64,000 bases of DNA from Sulfopaludibacter sp035606355 (GTDB lineage Bacteria > Acidobacteriota > Terriglobia > Bryobacterales > Bryobacteraceae). Below are positions 49,023 to 56,925 of the stretch, piece by piece. Where the stretch lies: NCBI GenBank assembly GCA_035606355.1, contig DATNFO010000015.1:62001-126000 (forward strand), written 5' to 3'. The position numbers and the translations under genes are program-made. Position 1 is the first letter of the stretch, and each line of letters begins with the position of its first letter. The notes below the pieces were generated by a model, which did not search any database, was not told the origin of the DNA, and worked only from the letters and a program-made list of their open reading frames with translations.

Positions 49023-51985
49023 GCTTCCAAATCGATCCCCAATTTTTCCGCCGCAGCCGACCGCACCGGCACTTCCACCAGCAGCTCCGTTCCGGTTCCA
49101 GGCGCGCTGCGGATATCGAAATTCCCGCCCAAACGCGCCGTGCGCTCGCGCATGCCGACCAGGCCAAAATGCTCCCCGTTCAGATGCAGTTTCTTCTCGG
49201 GATGAAAACCGCAGCCATCGTCCGCCACCCGCAGCCGCAGCCGGTTGTGCTCGAAACGGACCTGGACTTTCACTTCGGTTGGGCGCGCGTGCTGCACCGC
49301 ATTATACACAGCCTCGCGCGCCACCATGAGAATATCGTGTTCCACCGCGGGATCGAGCAGCACCGGCTTGCCCGATGCTTCAAACCGTACGGGCACGTGC
49401 GACGCGGAGCTTGCCTGCTGCGCCATCTGGTCCAGCAGCGAACCGATTTCCGGCATCGGCCCTCCGTTCTGCCGCAGGTTCCAAACCGCGCGCCGGGCTT
49501 CGTCGACCGTGGCCCGTACCTGCGTCCGCGCGCAATCCAGCAGTTCGCGCCGCGAGCCCGATTCCTCGGTCCCTATGGAGATCGCCTCAAGCAGCGCCGA
49601 GACACCCGCGCACCCCTGGATCACGGTGTCGTGCATTTCCCGCGCGACGCGGTTGCGCTCTTCCAGCACCGCCCGAAATCGCGAATGCACCTGCCGAAGG
49701 CGCATGCGGTAGGCCAGCAGCGCGGCGGCGATAATCGAACCCGCGCACGCCCATAGAAACCACGCCGTCCGGTAGAAGTGCGGCAGCCATTCGATTTCGA
49801 GCGAGGCCTCGCTCACGCTTTCCGGCGTATTCATCTCAAACGCCTGTACGCGAAACCTGTACTTGCCGGGCCCCAGATTATAAAACGCCTCGCGGCGCCG
49901 TCCCGCTTCGGTCCAATCATGGTCGAAGTTTTCGAGCATGTAGCGGAAGCGTATGCGCTCCTGCGACCGCAGATGGATGGCGGCATACGCGATCTGCAGC
50001 TTGCCCTCGCCCGGCGGCGCGACGATGGGTCCGGTCACCGGCGTCACCCGCCCGTCGAGCAGCGCCTGTTCGATGGTGACCTTCGGCAGGCTCTCCGCGC
50101 GAGTTTCGCCGGGCGCGATGCGCACCGGGCCGCGATTGCTGGGGAACCAGATTTCGCCGTTCGCCGTGACGCAGCCGGCCGGCGCCACGCCGCCGTAGAT
50201 CTGCGTAGCTTCCACGCCATCGGAAAGCCCGTACAACGTGACGGCGGGATGAAAGCCCGGGTGGCCCGCCAGGCGATCCAGATCGTGCCGCGAGACCGCG
50301 AGAATCGCGTTCGGCCCGCTCATCCAAAAGACGCCGCGCTCGTCCTCCAGAATCTGATAAATGCTCGCCGCCGCCAAGCCCTCGGGCGCGCCAAACTCGG
50401 TGAGCTTGCCATTGCGCCAGCGGAACAGTCCCGCGCCGCGAGTGCCGAACCAGAGACCGCCATCCGTATCTTCGTGAATGGCCCAGACCTTTTCCCGGCG
50501 AAGACGCTCGGTCACGGCGTCCTGTACGAACCTCCCGTTCATCCAGTGGCTGGCGCCCCGTTCCGTGCCGATCCAGATACCGCCCGCGCGGTCTTCGGCG
50601 ATCGTGCGGACGCTGAAGTACGCGAGGCCCTGCGCCGGCAGGTAATTCGTGAGCGTACCCTCGCGCCAGTGCGTGATGCCTTCGTCCGTGCCGATCCACA
50701 TGCTGCCGTCGCGGGCCTCCAGAAACGCGCGAACGAAATCGTTCACCAGGCCCGTCCGCTTGGTGTACTGCGTCTGGCGGCCGTTCTGCACGCGGAATAC
50801 GCCGTTGCCTTCGGTGCCGATCCACAGCGCGCCGCCGCGGTCGCGGAAGACGCTGCGCACGCGTACGCCGGGAGATGGCGATGGCGTCAGGTCGCTCCGC
50901 TCGCGTTTGGCATCGATGTGGAACAGGTGCGTGCCCGCCACCCAAAGCGAGCCGTCGGGATCGGCGTAGACGGTGCCGAAATCGGCATTCGCCGTATCGG
51001 GCAGCGGGAAGGTGCTCATGGCTGCCCGGCTGAGTCGCATCAGGCCGGTTTGCATTCCCGCCCAGATGTTCTGCTCGCTGTCATCGAAAATCGCCAGCAC
51101 CGTTCCGCTGGGCGGATTGTCGGGCGCGGTGATATGCACGAATTTGCCGCCCGAGTATCGCAGCAGCCCGTCGCCGATGGTGCCGATCCACAGGACGCCC
51201 TCATGGTCCACGCGCAGCGCGCGCACGGTGCTGGCGATCTCGGGAACGCGCTCGAAGCGGCCGCTATCGCGCGAGCCGCGGGCCATCCGCTGTAGACCGG
51301 AGACCGTTCCCACCCAGATAGCGCCGTCCGCCGTTTCGGCGATCGATTTGACGCGAGTGGCGCTGCCGAAGCCGTCGAGATGATATTCGCGAAAGGCATC
51401 GCCGCGAATCGAAATCAGAATGGACCCCCCGACCCATACGTTCCCTGCGCTGTCTTCGCGAATGGCGTGCACGGCTATTGACGGAATCTTGCCCGTGCCG
51501 TCCACGCGCACCAGGCGGTCGCCGTTGAGTTGAAACAGGCCGTCGTCGGTGCCGGCCCAGAGTACTCCATCGCGTGTCTCGAAGACGGCGCGCACGAAAT
51601 CGTTTGTCAAACCTTGAGCGGCGCCGTATGCGCGGAACTGACCGTTTTTGTAGCGCACCAGTCCGGCGCCATCCGTGCCTGCCCAGAGGCTGCCGTCGCG
51701 CGACACCGTCAAACAGAAGATGCTGTTGTCGCGGATCGCCGGCGTGTTGTCGCGATCGAAAACCACGAAGCCCGCCCCGTCGAAACGAACGAGCCCTCCG
51801 CTGGTCCCGATCCACAGATACTGGTCGGGCGTTTGTGCGAAAGACTGCGCGGTGTTCTCGGGCAGGCCATCCTGCGTCTGCCAGACGCGCCGGGTGTAGC
51901 CTTCCGGCAGCGACCGCAAGGCCGCGCCCTGCACACACAGCGATAGTAAAGCGATGTTCAGCGCGACCGAGCGCAGTTGCCCCAT
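49019..51985 (-). CDS. Sensor histidine kinase with periplasmic Reg_prop two-propeller sensor and Y_Y_Y domain
   Basis: A 988-residue kinase. A signal/anchor (MGQLRSVALNIALLSLCVQGAA) leads to about fourteen Reg_prop repeats (about 30-640; GLPENTAQSFAQTPDQYLWIGT, then repeated D-x-x-GxLWxGT text), a Y_Y_Y domain (about 660-735; RIRFRYMLENFDHDW, GPGKYRFRVQAFE), one membrane helix (about 745-765), a HisKA_3 dimerisation helix with phospho-His in REMHDT, and an HATPase domain (ADDGCGF, GLVGMRERTARLGG). This is the sensor design of Bacteroidetes hybrid two-component systems that detect polysaccharide fragments, here with a separate response regulator (ATGA overlap). The ATG at 51985 is used; the longer frame would overlap the TPR gene. 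Confidence 0.92.
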   Translation of the reverse strand: MGQLRSVALNIALLSLCVQGAALRSLPEGYTRRVWQTQDGLPENTAQSFAQTPDQYLWIGTSGGLVRFDGAGFVVFDRDNTPAIRDNSIFCLTVSRDGSLWAGTDGAGLVRYKNGQFRAYGAAQGLTNDFVRAVFETRDGVLWAGTDDGLFQLNGDRLVRVDGTGKIPSIAVHAIREDSAGNVWVGGSILISIRGDAFREYHLDGFGSATRVKSIAETADGAIWVGTVSGLQRMARGSRDSGRFERVPEIASTVRALRVDHEGVLWIGTIGDGLLRYSGGKFVHITAPDNPPSGTVLAIFDDSEQNIWAGMQTGLMRLSRAAMSTFPLPDTANADFGTVYADPDGSLWVAGTHLFHIDAKRERSDLTPSPSPGVRVRSVFRDRGGALWIGTEGNGVFRVQNGRQTQYTKRTGLVNDFVRAFLEARDGSMWIGTDEGITHWREGTLTNYLPAQGLAYFSVRTIAEDRAGGIWIGTERGASHWMNGRFVQDAVTERLRREKVWAIHEDTDGGLWFGTRGAGLFRWRNGKLTEFGAPEGLAAASIYQILEDERGVFWMSGPNAILAVSRHDLDRLAGHPGFHPAVTLYGLSDGVEATQIYGGVAPAGCVTANGEIWFPSNRGPVRIAPGETRAESLPKVTIEQALLDGRVTPVTGPIVAPPGEGKLQIAYAAIHLRSQERIRFRYMLENFDHDWTEAGRRREAFYNLGPGKYRFRVQAFEMNTPESVSEASLEIEWLPHFYRTAWFLWACAGSIIAAALLAYRMRLRQVHSRFRAVLEERNRVAREMHDTVIQGCAGVSALLEAISIGTEESGSRRELLDCARTQVRATVDEARRAVWNLRQNGGPMPEIGSLLDQMAQQASSASHVPVRFEASGKPVLLDPAVEHDILMVAREAVYNAVQHARPTEVKVQVRFEHNRLRLRVADDGCGFHPEKKLHLNGEHFGLVGMRERTARLGGNFDIRSAPGTGTELLVEVPVRSAAAEKLGIDLEA

Positions 51986-52004
51986 GGGTAATCTGCAAAT
52001 TCTA

Positions 52005-52727
52005 TCATCGCGATTGATGCGGAGGCGCCAGTTGAAACTGACGCTCGAGCTGCGCGGCTTCGGCCGTCTGTCCGGTCGCGCGGAGCAGCACCGAAAGATT
52101 GCGGGCGTCCTGACGGGTCTGCGGATTCGCCGGCCCAAGCGATTGTTGGTCGATAGCGAGCGCGCGTTGCAGCAGCGGCGCAGCTTGCTTCGGCCCCACA
52201 ACTTGCGCCAGCAAATTGAGCACGAGCGCGACCGTAGGGCTGTCCGGGCCCTCGGAAGCTTCGGCCTTTTCAAGCGCGCGGCGCAGCAGTTGCGCGGCGG
52301 AGGCGAGGTCGCCCGCGGACCTGCGAATCGCCGCGAGATTCGTCAGCGCCGGGCCCGCCACAATCGGGTCGGGCGATTCGGCGGCGCGCCGCAGAAGCGG
52401 CTCCGCCTGCGCCGCCGGAGAGATGGCGGCCAGTGCAGCGGCGTCTTCCAGCGTTTGAGCGGCGTGCGGGCCGAGTGCTTCGTCATCCAATCGAAGAGCA
52501 TTGGCGAGGGCGCGGCGCGCGGCGGCTTTATTGGAGGAGCGCGCGAGGAAAAGCGCCAGGTCGCGGGCTGCCTGTGCGCTGCGCGCGTCCTTCTCGCCGT
52601 AGGTTTGCAGCCGGCGCGTGAGTGCATCTTCGTATAGCTTGCGCAGCGCCGCGGTGTCGGGCTGCGCGAACGCCAGGCGCGCCGCGCAGGCGGCGGCCAG
52701 CGCGCCAATTGAAAAGCCCCTCCTCAT
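52005..52727 (-). CDS. Exported TPR-repeat protein in the sensor kinase operon
   Basis: A 240-residue protein with signal peptide (MRRGFSIGALAAACAARLAFA) and TPR-like helical repeats over the remaining length (RKLYEDALTRRLQTYGEKDARSAQAARDLALFLA, AAQLLRRALEKAEASEGPDSPTVALVLNLLAQ, QRALAIDQQSLGPANPQTRQDARNLSVLL), in the manner of kinesin-light-chain-type repeats. It is probably periplasmic and mediates protein contacts. Only 19 bases separate it from the kinase start, so it may assist the sensor. A -10-like TAGACT (52737-52742) lies 12 bases from the palindrome at 52755-52772, a different spacing from the other sites. Confidence 0.8.
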   Translation of the reverse strand: MRRGFSIGALAAACAARLAFAQPDTAALRKLYEDALTRRLQTYGEKDARSAQAARDLALFLARSSNKAAARRALANALRLDDEALGPHAAQTLEDAAALAAISPAAQAEPLLRRAAESPDPIVAGPALTNLAAIRRSAGDLASAAQLLRRALEKAEASEGPDSPTVALVLNLLAQVVGPKQAAPLLQRALAIDQQSLGPANPQTRQDARNLSVLLRATGQTAEAAQLERQFQLAPPHQSR

Positions 52728-52754
52728 TTGCTGCCGAGTCTAGCACGGGCGGCG

Positions 52755-52799
52755 ATCCGTCTTAAGGAGGATGAGGACTCCGCCGCGCCGTGCTAGCCT
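52755..52799 (+). promoter_or_regulatory. Divergent promoter with galactan-locus palindrome, between sensor operon and esterase
   Basis: ATCCGTCTTAAGGAGGAT (52755-52772) is the most symmetrical copy. Toward the plus-strand esterase, 21 bases separate it from TAGCCT (52794-52799), the same geometry as at the other promoters. Predicted transcription starts near 52806. On the minus side it lies 28 bases before the TPR gene, so it could also autoregulate the sensor operon. Confidence 0.6.
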
Positions 52800-52823
52800 G
52801 CATATCCAGCGGAGGGTTTACCC

Positions 52824-53696
52824 ATGAAGAACTTATTTGCCTGCGCGTTGTTCGCGTCCGTTTACGTGGTGCATGCCGCCGATCCGCAGTGGATCCGGCT
52901 GTGGCCGAACGGTGCGCCGGGGTCGGAAGGCAAAACCGGCGAGGAGACGGTGCGGACCACGCCGGAGGGCGAGCACGTCACCTCCAACGTTCACTTTCCG
53001 TCCATCGCCGTCATTCTGCCCTCGAAAGGGACTGCCACCGGAGCGGCCGTGGTCATCGCTCCGGGCGGTGGCCACAGCGAGCTTTGGGCGGACCATGAAG
53101 GCCTGAACCCGGCACACTGGCTGGCCGATCACGGCGTCGCTGGCATCGTCTTGAAGTACCGGCTGGCGCGCGAAAAAGGCTCGACGTACAAAGTCGAAGT
53201 CGAGTCGCTCGCCGATATCAAACGCGCCATCCGCGTGGTGCGCAGCCGCGCGGCGGAGTGGGGCATCGATCCGGACCGAATCGGCGTCATGGGCTTCTCC
53301 GCAGGCGGCGAATTGGCGGCGCTCGCGGCGACTCGTTTCGATACCGGCTCGCCCGACGCTGCCGATCCCGTCGACCGCCTCAGCTCAAAGCCGGCATTTC
53401 AGGCGCTCGTTTATCCCGCCTTGCCGAAGAACATGCAGTTGAGCAAAGACACGCCCCCGGCCTTCCTGGCGTGCGGCGAGAATGACCGCCAGAACATTTC
53501 CCAAGGGCTGCCGGAACTGTATCTGGAGCTGAAGCGCGCGGGCGCCGTCGCCGAGCTGCACGTCTACACCGGCGTCGGGCACGGCTTCGGCGTGCGTGCC
53601 ACTACCAAGGGCGAAGTTGCCAATTGGCCCGCGCAGTTTCTAGGCTTCCTGGAAGCGCGCAAGCTGCTAGCGCCCAATCAACGCGCCGCCCAATAG
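52824..53696 (+). CDS. Exported alpha/beta hydrolase, carbohydrate-esterase-like
   Basis: A 290-residue protein with signal peptide (MKNLFACALFASVYVVHA). The fold is clear: VVIAPGGGHSELW oxyanion loop, GVAGIVLKYRLA, nucleophile Ser159 in MGFSAGGELA, acid region FLACGENDRQN, and catalytic His in GVGHGFGVR. The family (BD-FAE/axe-like, DLH superfamily) includes acetyl-xylan and other sugar deacetylases. GGAGGG lies 7 bases before the ATG. It is the only plus-strand gene with the locus palindrome. Its 3' end overlaps the convergent GH13 gene by 19 bases. Confidence 0.85.
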   Translation: MKNLFACALFASVYVVHAADPQWIRLWPNGAPGSEGKTGEETVRTTPEGEHVTSNVHFPSIAVILPSKGTATGAAVVIAPGGGHSELWADHEGLNPAHWLADHGVAGIVLKYRLAREKGSTYKVEVESLADIKRAIRVVRSRAAEWGIDPDRIGVMGFSAGGELAALAATRFDTGSPDAADPVDRLSSKPAFQALVYPALPKNMQLSKDTPPAFLACGENDRQNISQGLPELYLELKRAGAVAELHVYTGVGHGFGVRATTKGEVANWPAQFLGFLEARKLLAPNQRAAQ

Positions 53697-55486
53697 ATTT
53701 CGATCTCTTTGGGCTGGTCAATGGTGACCGTGCCCTTCGCCACCGCAATCTCGTGTGAGTCCGTGGTGAACGGCTTCAGTGTTGTCCCGTCCGGTATCCC
53801 GAGATCGTCTACATCCAACTGGATTGGCTTCGCGGCGCCCCCGCGGTTCAGTACGATCAGCACTCTCTCTTCGCGGGAGCTGCGCAGATACGCGTACTCG
53901 TCCTGACTCGCCGTCAGTTCCGTGAGCTCGCCGGTGCGCAGCGCAGGGTGCGCGTGCCGGAATCGCAGCAGGTCGCGCGTGAAGTTGAACACCGCGGCAG
54001 CGTCGCCCGTGCGGCCCTCCGCCGTGAACGCCGGGGCAGGGAAATCGCGTCGATTGTCGGGGTCGTTGCCGCCGGTCATCGCGATTTCGTCGCCGTAATA
54101 CAGATGGACCGTGCGGCGCGTGGTGAGCGCGAAAGCTTCGTCCATCATCAAACGGTGGATATCGCCTTTTGCAAGCGTGAGCAGGCGCTGCTGGTCGTGG
54201 TTGCCGGGGAAGACCACCAACATGTCCGGCCGTTTGAACAGCGAATCCCGCGCCAGTATATCCGCCAGCCGTGTCATAGGCTGGCCCTGCGCGAAAACCG
54301 CGCGTGCGGCGCTTTCCAGGGGAAAATCGAGCAGCGAAGGAAGTTTCGTATCGATTCCGCCCCGCGCCGTGCCTCCTTCAAAGAAGGAGAGCGAAGCGGG
54401 ATCCGCCGCGGTCACTTCGCCGGTCACCGTGAAACCGGGATACTGCTTGTCGATGGCGGATTGCCACTTATTCCAAAAGCCGCGGTCCACGTACGCGTAT
54501 GTGTCCTGACGGATGGCGTCGATGCCGGTCATGCCGATCCACCAGAGCGCGTTCTCGGTGAGGTAGTCGGCCACCAGCGGATCGTCCTGATTGAAGTCCG
54601 GCAGGTTGCCGGCGAACCAACCGCGCAGCGGCAGGTCGCGGCGTTTCGGCCGCGAGTAAGGGTCGGACAGAGCCGCGATATCGAAGTTGTTGCGCGGTCG
54701 CCGGGCCGCGTCCTGATAGTGAAACCACGTTGGCGTCGGCGGATGTGCCACAAACGGATGCTGAGGACCGCAGTGGTTTGCCACCTGGTCTTGCACCACC
54801 TTCAGACCCATCCGGTGAGCGGCGTCCACCAGTTCGCGGAATTCCTGCATCGTGCCGAGGTGGGGCTCAACCGCGTAGAAATCGATGGCGTGATAGCCGT
54901 GATAAGGCGCAGGACCGCTGGGCGAGGAGTTGCGGTAAATGGGAGTCAACCAGAAGCCGGTGACACCGAGATCTTTGAGGTAAGAAAGATGGTCGCCGAT
55001 GCCGCGCAGATCGCCGCCGTGATAGGCCCGCGTGGAATTGCGGTCGGCGAGCGTGGTGTAGCCCGGCGGGTTGTCGTTCGTTGGGTCCCCGTTCGCGAAG
55101 CGGTCGGGCATGATCAGGTAAATGACGTCGGACGAGTTGAACCCCTGGAAGCGCCCTTTCGGATCCAGCGGCCGGTTCAGCGCAAACGTGAATTCACCCG
55201 TCCCCGAAGCGCTCTTCACCTGGAACCGGTAGGTGCCCGGAGTGGCGCTTTTGGCAATATCGAGATAAACGAAAAGGTAGCGGCCATCGTCGGAAGCCGA
55301 GCGCACCTCGGCCTTGAAAGCACGCGACGGCGCGGTCACGGCGGCGCCTTTCAGATCCTCGCCGGTGAGCAGAACCTGGATCGGATTCATGGTGTGGCCG
55401 GTCCACCAGTTCGGCGGTTCCACTTTATCGATGCGCGGCGCGGCGCAGCAGGCGGCGGCCGTCAAAACCAGGGCGATGAGCTTCAT
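53678..55486 (-). CDS. GH13 alpha-amylase family enzyme, cyclomaltodextrinase/neopullulanase type
   Basis: A 602-residue enzyme. After a signal peptide comes an N-terminal E-set domain (about 18-105, PPNWWTGHTMNPIQVLLTGEDL) typical of exported cyclomaltodextrinases, then the barrel with SSDVIYLIMPDRFANGDPTND, DQVANHCG, nucleophile Asp328 in GIDAIRQDTYAYVD, acid/base Glu357 in TVTGEV, Asp431 in FPGNHDQQR, and a C-terminal beta domain. It hydrolyses alpha-glucans, so it is an odd partner for a galactanase. The ATG overlaps the stop of the GH53 gene by ATGA; the much longer frame up to 56044 is a shadow of GH53. Confidence 0.9.
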   Translation of the reverse strand: MKLIALVLTAAACCAAPRIDKVEPPNWWTGHTMNPIQVLLTGEDLKGAAVTAPSRAFKAEVRSASDDGRYLFVYLDIAKSATPGTYRFQVKSASGTGEFTFALNRPLDPKGRFQGFNSSDVIYLIMPDRFANGDPTNDNPPGYTTLADRNSTRAYHGGDLRGIGDHLSYLKDLGVTGFWLTPIYRNSSPSGPAPYHGYHAIDFYAVEPHLGTMQEFRELVDAAHRMGLKVVQDQVANHCGPQHPFVAHPPTPTWFHYQDAARRPRNNFDIAALSDPYSRPKRRDLPLRGWFAGNLPDFNQDDPLVADYLTENALWWIGMTGIDAIRQDTYAYVDRGFWNKWQSAIDKQYPGFTVTGEVTAADPASLSFFEGGTARGGIDTKLPSLLDFPLESAARAVFAQGQPMTRLADILARDSLFKRPDMLVVFPGNHDQQRLLTLAKGDIHRLMMDEAFALTTRRTVHLYYGDEIAMTGGNDPDNRRDFPAPAFTAEGRTGDAAAVFNFTRDLLRFRHAHPALRTGELTELTASQDEYAYLRSSREERVLIVLNRGGAAKPIQLDVDDLGIPDGTTLKPFTTDSHEIAVAKGTVTIDQPKEIEIYWAAR

Positions 55487-56637
55487 TTGGAGGTTGGACT
55501 CAGAACGTAGAACGCTGGCAGTGGATTCCCTTGCGCGTCGAACAGCGAGTTCGGGTCGGGACCGCGTCCGCCGCGTCCGGCGGTGGCATTGGGAATGTAG
55601 GTGGCTTCGGGATGCCAGTAATTCACTCCGATTCCGCGATGTTCCGGCGCGCCCTTCACGGTGCGTATGAGGTCGGCGAGAAACTGCTTCTGTCCTTCCG
55701 GCGTCAGCGGCCACACCATATTCTTGGCTGCGCCCGCGTTCGGCGGATTGCCGCGCGAGGGGTACGCCGTTTCCACCACCATCACGTCTTTGTGATAGCG
55801 ATTGATGGTTTCGCGGAGATTGTCGCGCAGGTTCTCCATAGTTCCGTGGTAATTCGGATAATAACTCTGCCCGATCACGTCGTACGCCACGTGACCCTCG
55901 TTGAGGTGGTCGAAGTACCACTTTGTCACGGGCCAATCTCCGCCGCAATCGATGTGCACGATGATGCGCACGTGGTCTTGCGGAGTGGTGGCCGCGCGAA
56001 CGCCCCGCACATCGGCATTGAGCAGGCCAATCAGGTGCGACCATTGCTTCGCGTCGTCATATGGTTCGGGCAGAGCGATCACCTTGACGTCTCCCGCAAA
56101 AACCTTCACGGTGGAAACCGGGACCTTGACCTGGCCATCGGGCCACAGCATGCCGCCCGTGATCTCGTTGCCGATCTGCACAAAATCGGGTGTGGCGCCG
56201 GCGGCCTTGAGCGTTCGCAGAACATCGGCAGTGTAGGTCTCGGTCTGTTTTTCGAGCGCGTCGAAATCCAGGTTTGCCCAGGCGGCGGGCTTGTTCTGTT
56301 TCTGCGGGTCGGCCCACCAATCCGAGTAATGGAAATCCAGCATGAACGTGCCCCCGGCCGCTTTGATGCGCTTGGCGAGGGCGGTGGTGTACTCCAGGCC
56401 GTTGGCGCCGCCGCGTGGATCCACCCAGATCCGCAAACGGAAGCACGTCCAGCCGTGCTTCAGAAAGAGCGCGATCGCATCGGCGGCCTTGCCGTTGTCG
56501 AGATACACGCCGCCGCGCCCTTGCACCTGAGTGAGCGTGGATACGTCGGCGCCCAGATAGAAGGGCTGAGCGGAGCAAACCATCGAACTGAGCCCGGCGG
56601 CCAGCACGGCCGGCAGGCCGGCACGAATCGTTCTCAT
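55483..56637 (-). CDS. GH53 endo-beta-1,4-galactanase (arabinogalactan endo-galactosidase), exported
   Basis: A 384-residue enzyme with signal peptide (MRTIRAGLPAVLAAGLSSMVCSA) and the GH53 barrel: FYLGADVSTLTQV, CFRLRIWVDPRGG, MLDFHYSDWWADP, acid/base Glu158 in QIGNEITGG and nucleophile Glu289 in VVETAYPSRG. It cuts beta-1,4-galactan chains of pectic arabinogalactan I and would supply oligomers to GH35 and GH2. An ATAGRGGRGPDPN insert is near the C-terminus (about 352-364). The ATG at 56637 lies directly at the predicted transcription start, without ribosome-binding site, so the mRNA is probably leaderless. First gene of an operon with GH13. Confidence 0.92.
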   Translation of the reverse strand: MRTIRAGLPAVLAAGLSSMVCSAQPFYLGADVSTLTQVQGRGGVYLDNGKAADAIALFLKHGWTCFRLRIWVDPRGGANGLEYTTALAKRIKAAGGTFMLDFHYSDWWADPQKQNKPAAWANLDFDALEKQTETYTADVLRTLKAAGATPDFVQIGNEITGGMLWPDGQVKVPVSTVKVFAGDVKVIALPEPYDDAKQWSHLIGLLNADVRGVRAATTPQDHVRIIVHIDCGGDWPVTKWYFDHLNEGHVAYDVIGQSYYPNYHGTMENLRDNLRETINRYHKDVMVVETAYPSRGNPPNAGAAKNMVWPLTPEGQKQFLADLIRTVKGAPEHRGIGVNYWHPEATYIPNATAGRGGRGPDPNSLFDAQGNPLPAFYVLSPTSK

Positions 56638-56644
56638 GCGGCGC

Positions 56645-56689
56645 AATGTAACACGTGCGTCCGGCTGTGTAATCCGTCCAAAGTCGGAC
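56645..56689 (-). promoter_or_regulatory. Promoter with galactan-locus palindrome, upstream of GH53/GH13
   Basis: ATCCGTCCAAAGTCGGAC is at 56672-56689; 21 bases on, toward GH53, is TACATT (56650-56645). Predicted start of transcription is near 56638, next to the GH53 ATG (56637). Confidence 0.6.
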
Positions 56690-56759
56690 AGCTGACTTAG
56701 GAAACAAGACCGAAAGATCTTTCGGTTTTCGGTCTCGACGACGGGAGTCCTTCCTGTCG

Positions 56760-56919
56760 TGGAGCGCGGAGCGATCCTGCGCCCCAAACCACAGCCCGCC
56801 GTTACGATGAGAGTCTGCCCGAGCGGATGTGTGGGCCTGGCCGTGCGGGCGCCGGGTTCGAACGTTACCGCGGCGCCCTGAACCAGCGCGGGCGCGGGCG
56901 CCTGCGAACACCCAGTGAA
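56760..56919 (-). pseudogene. Remnant of a cupin gene
   Basis: In the minus-strand frame this reads FTGCSQAPAPALVQGAAVTF, then EPGARTARPTHPLGQTLIVT and AGCG, and loses sense. It closely resembles the first cupin strand of (R)-mandelonitrile-lyase-like cupins, where the expected text is TAWHTHPLGQT. Here the Trp-His has become Arg-Pro, losing a metal ligand, and the rest of the cupin barrel is missing. It follows the alcohol dehydrogenase stop by 6 bases, so the cupin was probably once the next gene of that operon. The frame runs on into the GH53 promoter. Confidence 0.6.
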
Positions 56920-56925
56920 TCTCGT

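Noticed and set aside
49778..51295. A 505-codon plus-strand open frame.
   Set aside because: It is antisense to the Reg_prop region of the sensor kinase; the repeated structure of the kinase gene explains the long opening.
51986..52273. An N-terminal extension of the sensor kinase.
   Set aside because: It is Arg-rich and antisense-like over the TPR gene; the ATG at 51985 begins a plausible export signal.
52737..52772. A minus-strand promoter of the same geometry for the TPR/sensor operon.
   Set aside because: TAGACT is there, but only 12 bases from the palindrome rather than 21-22, so I did not count it as a sixth matching promoter.
53948..55510. A 520-codon plus-strand open frame.
   Set aside because: It is antisense to the GH13 gene, whose catalytic motifs are all intact.
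55487..56044. An N-terminal extension of the GH13 protein.
   Set aside because: The extension overlaps the GH53 gene in another frame and is not protein-like; the ATG at 55486 overlaps the GH53 stop and starts a signal peptide.
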